DNA of 38,287 nucleotides from Acidobacteriota bacterium (GTDB lineage: Bacteria > Acidobacteriota > Terriglobia > Bryobacterales > Bryobacteraceae). The position numbers and the translations under genes were made by a program. The DNA lies in NCBI GenBank assembly GCA_021787555.1, contig JAJYLS010000012.1:1-38287 (forward strand). Reading direction: 5' to 3'. Positions 25,184 through 34,314 of this stretch are shown piece by piece. Position 1 is the stretch's first letter. Each line of letters begins with the position of its first letter. The notes below the pieces were generated by a model. The model did no database searches and was not told the origin of the DNA. It saw only the letters and a program-made list of their open reading frames with translations.

Positions 25184-25492
25184 TCAGGCAACCTTCAGTG
25201 GGACGATTCTGGCGACACGCCTCATCACTCCGGCATCCTGCTCTGCCATTTTCAGATCGTATGTAGCCTGCAGTCGCATCCACATCTCGGGTGAACCGCC
25301 GAATAGACGCGCAATCCTCAGGCACATGACCGCGGAAAGCGGCCTCCGCTCTGCGAGAATGTCGTGCAGCATTTGGCGCGAAACCCCCAGCGCCTTGGCC
25401 GCGGCCGTCACGGACAGGCCAGCGGACGGCAGTATGTCCTCTCTGATGATTTCTCCCGGATGAACCGGCGGGAGTCCGTTCTTTCGCTCCAT
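25184..25492 (-). CDS. higA: HigA-family antitoxin (XRE helix-turn-helix)
   Basis: A 102-residue DNA-binding antitoxin. The N-terminal LPPVHPGEIIREDILPSAGL is the classic HigA/VapI opening ('hPGeiLreefL.p.gls'). The helix-turn-helix follows at about residues 27-58 (VTAAAKALGVSRQMLHDILA). The family-typical segment RIARLFGGSPEMWMRLQATYDL is near 60-82. HigA neutralises the HigB mRNA interferase and represses the operon. It lies 6 bp after the toxin gene on the same strand, the usual higBA order with toxin first. Confidence 0.93.
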   Translation of the reverse strand: MERKNGLPPVHPGEIIREDILPSAGLSVTAAAKALGVSRQMLHDILAERRPLSAVMCLRIARLFGGSPEMWMRLQATYDLKMAEQDAGVMRRVARIVPLKVA

Positions 25493-25498
25493 CGCTAC

Positions 25499-25792
25499 TC
25501 AGTGATAATCCTTCAAGTCGATGTCAACAGCCGCCTCACCCGACCAGCCGAACGTGATTCTATAATTCGCGGTCACGCGCACCGACCAGATCTTTGGTGT
25601 ACCCCGTAATGCGTGAAAATGCAAACCCACAACGTTCATATCTTCAGGTTTGCTGGCGGCATCGAGCAACAGCAGGATACGCATGCACTTCCGGATTCGA
25701 TCGGCGCTGATCTTCCGCGTGTTTCCGGTGTTATGGAGTTCCGCAAGCCCCTTGTGCTTGATCCGGCCGATCACTCCTCTACTGTAAACCAT
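25499..25792 (-). CDS. higB: HigB-family toxin (RelE/ParE fold)
   Basis: A ribosome-dependent mRNA endonuclease toxin. The core IGRIKHKGLAELHNTGNTRK begins as HigB proteins do ('I.sFk.KgLe.ff.tG...'). MNVVGLHFHALRGTPKIWSV and RVTANYRITFGWSGEAAVDI, with terminal DYH, match the family's 'gl.lHpLkG...g.wsi.vn.nwRi.F.....a..v...DYH'. The ATG at 25792 gives 97 residues. A GTG six codons later (25774) fits the family's usual N-terminus better and would give 91. A promoter-like pair upstream could even start transcription near that GTG. The protein looks intact. Confidence 0.88.
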   Translation of the reverse strand: MVYSRGVIGRIKHKGLAELHNTGNTRKISADRIRKCMRILLLLDAASKPEDMNVVGLHFHALRGTPKIWSVRVTANYRITFGWSGEAAVDIDLKDYH

Positions 25793-25809
25793 TCGGTTGA
25801 CGTCATCAA
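25781..25809 (-). promoter_or_regulatory. Putative higBA promoter
   Basis: On the minus strand, TTGATG (25809-25804) and TACAGT (25786-25781) are separated by 17 bp, a good sigma-70-like arrangement. The predicted start of transcription is about 25774, close to the alternative GTG start of higB. Confidence 0.4.
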
Positions 25810-25974
25810 CTCTGCTGTCCTGGAGGTCGGGTTCCGGCCACCCGCATTTGCAAGCCCCAGGGTGCCGACCGCACAAGCGGCCCAGTGGATCGTTTTGGGA
25901 ATGGTAATCCAGTTACGCCGCCAGGAATGCGGTCTTGGCAGCGAGCCCAGGGGGCACGCCGGCGTGCTCCACCG

Positions 25975-26781
25975 TCAAGCGAACCCGGCCGAGCCGACCA
26001 GCGCGTGAATCGCCTGCAACCGTTGCCAGAAGGCTCCCAGCAGCGCCAACCGGAGGGCATTCGGGCCGTCCGAGAGCGCCTTCTCCGGCTGGTCGTGCAC
26101 CTCGACGAAAACCCCATTCACCCCCGCCGCCACCGCGGCGCGCGCCAGCGTCTCGATGAACTGCGGCTGGCCTCCGGACGCAGTTCCCGCGCCTCCGGGG
26201 ATCTGCACCGAGTGCGTGGCGTCGAATACCACCGGCCAGCCGGACTCGCGCATGATCTGCAATCCGCGCATGTCCACGACGAGGTTGTTGTAACCAAACG
26301 ACGAGCCGCGCTCGGTGAGGATCGCCTGGCGGTTGCCGGTGGAGGCCACTTTTTCCGCGGCGCGCGGAATATCGTGCGGCGCCACGAATTGCCCCTTCTT
26401 GATATTCACGATGCGGCCGGTGCGCCCGGCGGCCAGCAGCAGGTCGGTCTGGCGGCAGAGAAAGGCGGGGACCTGGAGAATGTCCGCCACCTCCGCCGCC
26501 GGCTCGGCCTGGGCCGGCTCGTGAATATCGGTCAGGATGGAAAAACCCTCGGCCTTGATCCCCGCCAGGATGCGCAGCCCCTCGCGCAACCCGGGGCCGC
26601 GAAACGCATTCACGCTGGTGCGGTTGGCCTTGTCGAAGGAAGCCTTGAAGACGAAGTCGCCCACCGCGTCGCGGATCGAGCGCGCCATCCGCCGCGCATG
26701 CTCCTCGCTTTCGATCACGCACGGTCCGGCGATCAGCACCAGCGGCCTGCCGGGAGCGAAGGCGCTGAACTCAATCGGCAC
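25975..26781 (-). CDS. kdsA: 3-deoxy-8-phosphooctulonate synthase (KdsA)
   Basis: Condenses arabinose 5-phosphate and phosphoenolpyruvate to Kdo 8-phosphate, for the LPS inner core. It has 268 residues from a GTG start that overlaps the end of pyrG by 11 bp, with GAGGAG about 12 nt upstream. The barrel motifs are present: [75 protein letters not shown], and VFDATHSVQ. The cysteine in AGPCVIES, where the metal-independent E. coli enzyme has asparagine, marks the metal-dependent class (Aquifex type). It is last of the kdsB-pyrG-kdsA run. Confidence 0.96.
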   Translation of the reverse strand: MPIEFSAFAPGRPLVLIAGPCVIESEEHARRMARSIRDAVGDFVFKASFDKANRTSVNAFRGPGLREGLRILAGIKAEGFSILTDIHEPAQAEPAAEVADILQVPAFLCRQTDLLLAAGRTGRIVNIKKGQFVAPHDIPRAAEKVASTGNRQAILTERGSSFGYNNLVVDMRGLQIMRESGWPVVFDATHSVQIPGGAGTASGGQPQFIETLARAAVAAGVNGVFVEVHDQPEKALSDGPNALRLALLGAFWQRLQAIHALVGSAGFA

Positions 26782-28411
26782 GGGAGAACAGCGGCTCCTC
26801 TTCGGAGGCCACGCGGCGCGCGCGGTATTCGTACGCCGCGCCGATGAAGGCTTTGAACAGCGGGTGCGGTTCCATCGGCTTGGATTTGAATTCGGGGTGG
26901 AACTGGCAGCCGAGGAACCACGGATGGTGGGGGATCTCGCAGATCTCGACGTAGGTGCCGTCGGGTGTCTCGCCGGTGATGCGCAGCCCACCGGCCTTCA
27001 ACTGCTCTTCGTACTCGCGGTTGAATTCGTAGCGGTGGCGGTGGCGCTCGTTGATCTCGCGCTTGCCATACGCGCGGAAAGCGAAGCTGTTTTCCGCCAG
27101 CCGGCACGGCCATCCGCCCAGCCGCATGGTTCCGCCCAGCTCGTCCACGCCCTTCAACTCGCGCAGCTTGAAGATCACGCGGTGCGGCGTGCCCGGGTTG
27201 AACTCGGTGGAATCGGCGTCTTCGAGCCCGCAGACGTTGCGCGCGAATTCGATCACCAGCGTCTGCATGCCCAGGCAGATGCCGAAGTACGGAACTTTGT
27301 TTTCGCGCGCGAAGCGGATGGCGTTGAGCATGCCGTCGATGCCGCGCTTGCCGAAGCCGCCCGGCACCAGGATGCCGTCGTAGCCTTCGAGCTGCCGCTC
27401 CCAATTCGGCCCGACCACGCCTTCGGCCTCGATCCAGTTGATGTTGACCTTGATCTGGTGCGCCAGCCCGCCGTGCAGCAGCGCCTCCTTCAGGCTCTTG
27501 TAGGAGTCTTCGTACTCCACGTATTTGCCCACCAGCCCGATAGTCACCTCGTCGCGCGGGTTTTGCAGCCGTTCGAGCATGGCGGTCCAGCGGCTCATGT
27601 CGCGCGGGCGCTCCTCGATGTGAAGCTGCCGCAGGACGATGTCGTCGACGCCTTCCTCCGCGAACATGAGCGGCGCCTCGTAGATGGATTGCACATCGCG
27701 CGCGGTCACCACGGCTGCCACGTCCACGTCGCAGAAGAGGGCGATCTTTTCCTTCATCTCCTGGGGGATGAAGCGCTCCGCGCGGCACACCAGGATGTCC
27801 GGCTGGATACCGATGGCGCGCAGTTCTTTCACGCTGTGCTGCGTGGGCTTGGTCTTCAGTTCCTGCGCGGCGGCGATCCACGGCACCAGCGTGACGTGCA
27901 CGAACAGGCAGTTGCCGCGCCCCTGCTCGTGGCGCATCTGGCGGATGGCTTCCAGGAATGGCAGCGATTCGATGTCCCCCACCGTGCCGCCGATCTCCGC
28001 GATCACCACGTCCACGTCCTGCGCCACCTTCTTCATGGCGGCCTTGATTTCGTTGGTCACGTGCGGGATCACCTGCACGGTCTTGCCCAGGTAATCGCCG
28101 CGGCGCTCGCGTGTAATGATCTGTTCGTAGATGCGCCCGGAGGTGACGTTGTTGGCCTGGGTGAGCCTGGCGTGGGTGAAACGCTCGTAGTGCCCGAGGT
28201 CGAGGTCGGTTTCGGCGCCGTCGTCGGTGACGAAGACCTCGCCGTGCTGGAAGGGGCTCATGGTGCCGGGATCGACGTTGAGGTAGGGGTCGAATTTCTG
28301 GCACGTGACCTTCAGCCCGCGGCTTTCCAGCAGGCAGCCGATCGATGCCGCGGCAATGCCCTTGCCCAGCGACGACACCACGCCGCCCGTTACGAAAATG
28401 TACTTAGCCAT
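26771..28411 (-). CDS. pyrG: CTP synthase (PyrG)
   Basis: Makes CTP from UTP, ATP and glutamine. It has 546 residues, standard length. The N-terminal amidoligase domain has [20 protein letters not shown] (P-loop region) and [20 protein letters not shown]. The C-terminal class I glutaminase domain starts near residue 290, with the nucleophile in YFGICLGMQ and the His/Glu dyad in [12 protein letters not shown]. It overlaps kdsB by 8 bp and kdsA by 11 bp. CTP is the co-substrate of KdsB, so the gene order makes metabolic sense: CTP supply next to CMP-Kdo formation. Confidence 0.98.
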   Translation of the reverse strand: MAKYIFVTGGVVSSLGKGIAAASIGCLLESRGLKVTCQKFDPYLNVDPGTMSPFQHGEVFVTDDGAETDLDLGHYERFTHARLTQANNVTSGRIYEQIITRERRGDYLGKTVQVIPHVTNEIKAAMKKVAQDVDVVIAEIGGTVGDIESLPFLEAIRQMRHEQGRGNCLFVHVTLVPWIAAAQELKTKPTQHSVKELRAIGIQPDILVCRAERFIPQEMKEKIALFCDVDVAAVVTARDVQSIYEAPLMFAEEGVDDIVLRQLHIEERPRDMSRWTAMLERLQNPRDEVTIGLVGKYVEYEDSYKSLKEALLHGGLAHQIKVNINWIEAEGVVGPNWERQLEGYDGILVPGGFGKRGIDGMLNAIRFARENKVPYFGICLGMQTLVIEFARNVCGLEDADSTEFNPGTPHRVIFKLRELKGVDELGGTMRLGGWPCRLAENSFAFRAYGKREINERHRHRYEFNREYEEQLKAGGLRITGETPDGTYVEICEIPHHPWFLGCQFHPEFKSKPMEPHPLFKAFIGAAYEYRARRVASEEEPLFSRAD

Positions 28412-29150
28412 TCTGCGTCACCTCAAATAGCTTCTCCACCCGTTCCAGATCCTCCGGGGTATCCACACCCAACGATTCGTACTCGGTCTCGACCACGCGA
28501 ATGGAATACCCGTTTTCGAGCGCACGCAATTGCTCCAGGCGCTCGGCCGCCTCCAGCGGCCCTTTCGGCAGATTGGGATATTCCATTAGAAAATCGTGCC
28601 GGTAGACGTACAGCCCGACGTGCTTAAAGTAGGGCAGGCCTCCTGGCCGGCCGTCCCGCTGGTACGGGATCGGGCAGCGCGAGAAATAGATCGCATCGCC
28701 CTTCAAATCCGTCACAACTTTCACCACGTTGGGATCGTCAACCTCCCGAGGGGCCTCGATGCGTTTCTTCAGCGTGCCCATGACGATTTCCGGATCGTGC
28801 ACCAGCGGCAGCACGGCGGCGTCGATCGCTGCGGGATCGATCAGCGGCTCGTCGCCCTGGATATTCACCACGATTTCCGCATTTTCCGAAGATGCCACCT
28901 CGGCCGCGCGGTCGGTGCCCGAGGGATGGTCCGGCCGGGTCATGCGTACGCATGCTCCAAAACTACGGGCTATATCGTATATGCGCTGATCGTCAGTGGC
29001 AATGATCGTGCTGCTCACGTACCGTGCTGCGCAGGCACGCTCGTAAACATGCTGAAGCATACTTTTCGAGCAGATAGGAGCGAGAACTTTGCCGGGGAAA
29101 CGGGTGGAGGCAAAACGCGCGGGGATGATCCCGAGGATTTTACGCGGCAC
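28404..29150 (-). CDS. kdsB: 3-deoxy-manno-octulosonate cytidylyltransferase (KdsB)
   Basis: Activates Kdo as CMP-Kdo for lipid A-core synthesis. It has 248 residues, normal length. Motifs: the nucleotide-binding [19 protein letters not shown] at the N-terminus, [34 protein letters not shown] (metal and CTP site), and [16 protein letters not shown] near the C-terminus. It is first of the three-gene run and is divergent from the VWA gene across 60 bp, so its promoter should lie there. Confidence 0.97.
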   Translation of the reverse strand: MPRKILGIIPARFASTRFPGKVLAPICSKSMLQHVYERACAARYVSSTIIATDDQRIYDIARSFGACVRMTRPDHPSGTDRAAEVASSENAEIVVNIQGDEPLIDPAAIDAAVLPLVHDPEIVMGTLKKRIEAPREVDDPNVVKVVTDLKGDAIYFSRCPIPYQRDGRPGGLPYFKHVGLYVYRHDFLMEYPNLPKGPLEAAERLEQLRALENGYSIRVVETEYESLGVDTPEDLERVEKLFEVTQNG

Positions 29151-29210
29151 AAGCGATCATAACACAAAACGCGTATGTTAGACTGGGAAAAAGAAAGGCT
29201 GGCCAGCCCT

Positions 29211-30200
29211 ATGCTGCTGTCCTACCGTAAGTTGCTGCGGGTGTGCGCCATTGGGTTTGCCTCTGCATTCTGGCCGGTCGGCCATGCGGCCGATGGGCCG
29301 CAGGTCGAAATCAAACCGCGTCCCAGACCGCCCGAGAAAATGGACGTGCTGCCCAGAGCCAACATCCGCGTGGACAGCACGCTGGTGCTGATTCCGGTCA
29401 CCGTTACCGACCCCATGAACCGCTTCGTCACCGGCCTCGAGAAGGAAAACTTCAAAATCTTCGAGGACAAGAAGGAACAGGAAATTTCCCAGTTTTCCAG
29501 CGAGGATGCGCCCCTCTCGGTGGGCCTCATCTTCGATTCCAGCGGCAGCATGGGCGCCAAGCTGCTCAAATCCAAGGAGGCCGTGGCGCAGTTCTTCAAG
29601 ACCGCCAATCCCGACGACGAGTTCTTCCTGGTGCAGTTCAGCGACAATGCCAACCTGATCCAGCCGTTTACAGGAAACCTGGAGGAGATCCAGAACCGTC
29701 TCACATTTACGCGGTCCCACGGCCGCACCGCGCTGTTGGACGCCGTGTACCTGGGGCTTCACGAGATGAAAAAAGCCAAAAATCCGCGCAAGGCCCTGCT
29801 CATCATATCGGATGGCGGCGACAACAACAGCCGCTACACGGAGAGCGAGATCAAGAACCTGGTGAGAGAAGCGGATACGCAAATCTACGCCATCGGAATT
29901 TATGAGCCCATGGCCCTTCGCGGGCGGACCCCCGAAGAAGCCAGCGGCCAGGGACTTTTGACCCAGATTGCCGAGCAGACCGGCGGACGCCAGTACGCCG
30001 TGGACAACGTCAACGAGTTGCCGGACATCGCCGCCAAGATCGGCGTGGAGTTGCGCAACCAGTATGTGCTCGGCTATGCGCCGGAGAACCAGCAGCGCGA
30101 TGGAAAGTACCGCCGCGTCCAGGTCAAATTGATTTCGCCCCGAGGGCTCCCGCCGCTGCGGGCCTACTGGAGACAGGGCTACTATGCTCCTTCGCAATAA
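29211..30200 (+). CDS. VWFA-related acidobacterial protein 1
   Basis: A secreted protein of 329 residues with a von Willebrand factor A domain, of the acidobacterial VWFA-related type. The ATG at 29211 is chosen because it starts a signal peptide (LLRVCAIGFASAFWPVGHAA). The frame is open to 29175. An N-terminal beta-rich module follows (RVDSTLVLIPVTVTDPMNRF, then LEKENFKIFEDKKEQEISQF), recurrent in this family. The VWA domain has the MIDAS motif DSSGSMG (D109) and a later SDGGDNNSRYTESE. A C-terminal strand segment (QYVLGYAPENQQRDGKYRRV) completes the family pattern. VWA domains bind metal and partner proteins; no partner is known here. It overlaps the next gene by 17 bp. Confidence 0.9.
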   Translation: MLLSYRKLLRVCAIGFASAFWPVGHAADGPQVEIKPRPRPPEKMDVLPRANIRVDSTLVLIPVTVTDPMNRFVTGLEKENFKIFEDKKEQEISQFSSEDAPLSVGLIFDSSGSMGAKLLKSKEAVAQFFKTANPDDEFFLVQFSDNANLIQPFTGNLEEIQNRLTFTRSHGRTALLDAVYLGLHEMKKAKNPRKALLIISDGGDNNSRYTESEIKNLVREADTQIYAIGIYEPMALRGRTPEEASGQGLLTQIAEQTGGRQYAVDNVNELPDIAAKIGVELRNQYVLGYAPENQQRDGKYRRVQVKLISPRGLPPLRAYWRQGYYAPSQ

Positions 30201-31182
30201 AACAATTCTGATCGTACTCGCCGCCGCCCCGCTGGCCGCCTGGCTCGTCCGGGCCCAGCAGGCGCCGCCGGAGAAAGCTGCCTTGCAGACGGACAACGGC
30301 TCCGCTGTTTTCCGCGCCGATACCCGGCTGGTTGTCTGCCACACCACGGTGGTGGACAAGAACGGACACCTGGTCACCAATCTTCCGGAGTCCGCCTTCA
30401 CGGTCTACGAAAACGGGCAGAAACAGCAGATCAAGGTGTTCCGCCGAGAAGACATCCCAGTCTCCCTGGGATTGATCATCGACAACAGCGGCAGCATGCG
30501 CGACAAGCGCGCTAAAGTGGAAGCCGCCGCGCTGGACCTGGTGAAGGCGTCCAATCCCGACGACGAGGTCTTCGTGGTGAACTTCAACGACGAAGCCTAC
30601 CTCGATAACCCGCACGGCAAGGACTTCACCAACAACATCAAGGAAATGGAAGAGGCGCTCACGCGCATCGATTCGCGCGGGGGCACCGCCATGCGGGACG
30701 CCATCCGCATGTCCATCGACCATCTCAAGGAAAAGGCCCACAAGGACAAGAAGGTGCTGGTGGTGGTCACCGACGGCAACGACAATTCCAGCGTGATCAG
30801 CATGGAGGACCTGGTGCGCGCTTCGCAGCAGAGCGAAGTGCTGATATACCCGGTGGGCCTGATGAGCGACGAGGAGCGTCGCGAAGCCCGGCGCGCCGAG
30901 CGGGCGCTCAAGGACCTGGCCGATGCCACTGGCGGCGAGGCCTTTTTCCCCAAGGAGCTTTCCGACGTGGAGCGCATCTGCCACCAGGTGGCGCGCGACA
31001 TCCGCAGCCAGTACACCATCGAGTACACCCCGTCCAACCCCGCCATGGATGGCACGTTCCGGCAGATCAAGATTACGGTGAACGCCCCCGGCCATCCGAC
31101 GGTCCGCAGCCGCAGCGGCTACTACGCCACTCCGGACCAGGGCGTGCCGGCCAAGAACGCAAGCGCCAGCACGTTCAAATAG
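30184..31182 (+). CDS. VWFA-related acidobacterial protein 2
   Basis: A 332-residue paralogue of the preceding protein with the same layout. It has a signal peptide (NKTILIVLAAAPLAAWLVRA), a beta module (RLVVCHTTVVDKNGHLVTNL, then ESAFTVYENGQKQQIKVF), and a VWA domain with MIDAS DNSGSMRDKR (D100) and TDGNDNSS. The closing segment reads QYTIEYTPSNPAMDGTFRQI. The two proteins align along their whole lengths, so they arose by tandem duplication. The overlap with gene 1 implies one transcript and probably equal amounts, which suggests they act as a pair at the cell surface or in the periplasm. Confidence 0.9.
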   Translation: MLLRNKTILIVLAAAPLAAWLVRAQQAPPEKAALQTDNGSAVFRADTRLVVCHTTVVDKNGHLVTNLPESAFTVYENGQKQQIKVFRREDIPVSLGLIIDNSGSMRDKRAKVEAAALDLVKASNPDDEVFVVNFNDEAYLDNPHGKDFTNNIKEMEEALTRIDSRGGTAMRDAIRMSIDHLKEKAHKDKKVLVVVTDGNDNSSVISMEDLVRASQQSEVLIYPVGLMSDEERREARRAERALKDLADATGGEAFFPKELSDVERICHQVARDIRSQYTIEYTPSNPAMDGTFRQIKITVNAPGHPTVRSRSGYYATPDQGVPAKNASASTFK

Positions 31183-31186
31183 AGCA

Positions 31187-31423
31187 ATGCTGAGGCTGCT
31201 TTGGCAACTGACGCGCGGCTACCGCCTCCGTCCGTGGCGCAGCCCGTATCTCCGCTGGCGCATCGAAACCTACGCCGGCCTGCACGCCGAAGCCATCGGC
31301 TTCGCCGATTTCTGGCGCTTCGCCTGGCGTGAGCGCAGGGCCTTGCTGCGCTACTTGCGATGGGCCGCCTCGCGCGGCTACCGGCGCCGTCCTTCGGCCA
31401 TCGTCGTTCCGGACCTGCGGTAA
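31187..31423 (+). CDS. Small basic protein downstream of the VWA pair
   Basis: A 78-residue arginine- and tryptophan-rich protein starting 4 bp after the second VWA gene. Highly basic segments (YRLRPWRSPYLRWRIETYAG and FWRFAWRERRALLRYLRWAA) suggest amphipathic helices. There is no signal peptide and no metal motif. The tight spacing suggests it is translated from the VWA mRNA. The last ~15 residues run into a pseudogene on the other strand, so the native C-terminus may have been altered. I do not assign a function. Confidence 0.6.
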   Translation: MLRLLWQLTRGYRLRPWRSPYLRWRIETYAGLHAEAIGFADFWRFAWRERRALLRYLRWAASRGYRRRPSAIVVPDLR

Positions 31424-31694
31424 TCGCCGTAGGTAATGGCTTCCTGGAAATTATGGTTGAAGAAGAGGAACGTGCGTGCCTGCGCGCGCGCTTCGATGCT
31501 CTTCGGCACCCAGGAGCCGTCCGCCAGCTTCTGCTGTTCGATGCCAGCCGCTCGGCGCCCGGCAGGGATTCGTTGTCGTGCTTCATCCATTCCTGGTAGG
31601 ATGCGCCAAATCCCAGCGGAATCACCTGGTAGAGATCGTCGTCGGTGCTCTTGACGTGGCCGGAGGAATCGAACGCCCGGTTCCAGTCGCGCAT
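31378..31694 (-). pseudogene. Frameshifted fragment of an unknown protein gene
   Basis: The first frame (from 31694) encodes DWNRAFDSSGHVKSTDDDLY and GASYQEWMKHDNESLPG. A second frame then continues with GIEQQKLADGSWVPKSIEAR and TFLFFNHNFQEAITYGDYR. Together they look like one coherent protein segment resembling a class of uncharacterised acidobacterial envelope proteins ('...F...G......YEVI...G....R.......' and '...W.P.....R.RA.LLFF.F....TYSDYR'). The break is near 31545. The N-terminus appears missing. It fills most of the interval between the small basic gene and purA. Confidence 0.6.
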
Positions 31695-31728
31695 GACGCA
31701 TTAATAATCGCATGACGCATTAATAATC
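31691..31728. repeat. Tandem duplication of a 19-bp unit
   Basis: GCATGACGCATTAATAATC occurs twice in a row at the 5' edge of the pseudogene fragment. Confidence 0.85.
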
Positions 31729-31831
31729 GAAGGATTGCCGCCACTCTGTGAAGTCTGCCCGCCAATTTGAAGCACGAGTCGAAATGAAGAACTTGCGCGC
31801 AGAGGACTGCGGTGTGCTGGCCGGCCTGGCC

Positions 31832-33154
<1,323 letters not shown>

Positions 33155-33177
33155 TTAACGTACTCTCCACCGCATTC

Positions 33178-34314
33178 GTGCTCCGCCACCGATGCTACAA
33201 TTGCCCCGTGCGCCGCCTCGGGCAAAAGCTGCGGCACTTTCTGGCGCGCCGGGTCCAGTGGATGCCCCGCTACCGCATCACCCGCGGCGGCATGCTCTAT
33301 ATCCTGGCCGTGCTGGTGGTGGGCACGGGCGCGGTCGTCTCCGGTAATAACCCGCTATTCCTCATTTTCGCCGCCATGCTTTCCGCTTTCCTGGTTTCTG
33401 GCCTGGTCAGCCGCCTGTGCCTCGCCGGGCTGGAGCTGGATTTCCTGGTTCCCGAGCACGTCCCCGCCGGCCGCCGCGTCCCCGGCGAGCTTTTCGTCCG
33501 CAACCAGAAGTGGCTCATGCCGTCGTTTTCCATCCGCGTCGAAGCCATCCGCGACCCCGCCAGCCCCACCCTCGACTCCGGCATCTATTTCCCCGTCATC
33601 GCCGGGGGCGCCACGGTCGAGGAGATCATCAAAGTCCGCTTCCCCCGCCGCGGCGCCTATCGCCAGAACAGCTTCGCCTTCTCCACCGCTTTCCCCTTCG
33701 GCTTTCTCGAAAAATCCGCGCGCGTCACCCTGCGCCGCGAAATGCTGGTCTATCCTTCCATCGATTCGCAGCCCGGTTTCGACGACCTGCTGGCGGGCAT
33801 CTCCGGCGAAATCGAAACCCACTACCGCGGTCTCGGCCGCGATTTCTATCGCATCCGCCCCTACGAAGCCTTCGAAAGCGCCCGCCACGTGGATTGGAAA
33901 GCCTCCGCCCACGTGGGCAGCCTCCAGGTGCGCGAATTCGCCCGCGAGCAGGAGCAGACCGTCGAGATGTTCCTCGACCGCGACATCCCTCCGGACTTCG
34001 ACGCCTGGTTCGAGCACGCCATCGACTGCTGCGCCTTCCTCGCCTGGCGCCTCTCCAATCAGGGCACCGGCATCTATTTCCGCTCGCACGGCTTCGCCTT
34101 TCGCCAGCCGGAAGACGGCGACATATATACTATTCTGAAGTACCTTGCTCTGGTCTATCCCCAAGCTGCCGGCGCTCCCGAAGCGCCGCGCGACGAAACC
34201 AGCTACAAGATCGTCTTCACCCCCTCGCCGCGCAAGTTCAGCGATGCCGGCTGGGCCGGTGCTCGCGTGCTGTCTCCTGATGTGCTGCCCGTGCCTGCAC
34301 GCGCAGGCGCCTGA
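33178..34314 (+). CDS. DUF58-domain membrane-anchored protein
   Basis: A 378-residue protein of the DUF58 family, which is often encoded beside MoxR AAA ATPases and VWA proteins. Two membrane helices lie near residues 39-80 (MLYILAVLVVGTGAVVSGNN, then LFLIFAAMLSAFLVSGLVSR). A beta-rich cytoplasmic or extracytoplasmic region follows. The DUF58 signature is RPYEAFESARHVDWKASAHV (near 226-245), equivalent to 'R.Y..gD..r.IhWk.sAr'. The start is uncertain: GTG 33178, GTG 33208 or ATG 33262. A TACAAT box just before 33208 could be a -10. No moxR gene is in the window. Its 3' end overlaps the TonB receptor gene by 71 bp. Confidence 0.85.
   Translation: MLRHRCYNCPVRRLGQKLRHFLARRVQWMPRYRITRGGMLYILAVLVVGTGAVVSGNNPLFLIFAAMLSAFLVSGLVSRLCLAGLELDFLVPEHVPAGRRVPGELFVRNQKWLMPSFSIRVEAIRDPASPTLDSGIYFPVIAGGATVEEIIKVRFPRRGAYRQNSFAFSTAFPFGFLEKSARVTLRREMLVYPSIDSQPGFDDLLAGISGEIETHYRGLGRDFYRIRPYEAFESARHVDWKASAHVGSLQVREFAREQEQTVEMFLDRDIPPDFDAWFEHAIDCCAFLAWRLSNQGTGIYFRSHGFAFRQPEDGDIYTILKYLALVYPQAAGAPEAPRDETSYKIVFTPSPRKFSDAGWAGARVLSPDVLPVPARAGA

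Noticed and set aside
26537-28627. 696-residue plus-strand frame opposite pyrG/kdsB
   Set aside because: Antisense shadow; CTP synthase motifs on the minus strand are unambiguous.
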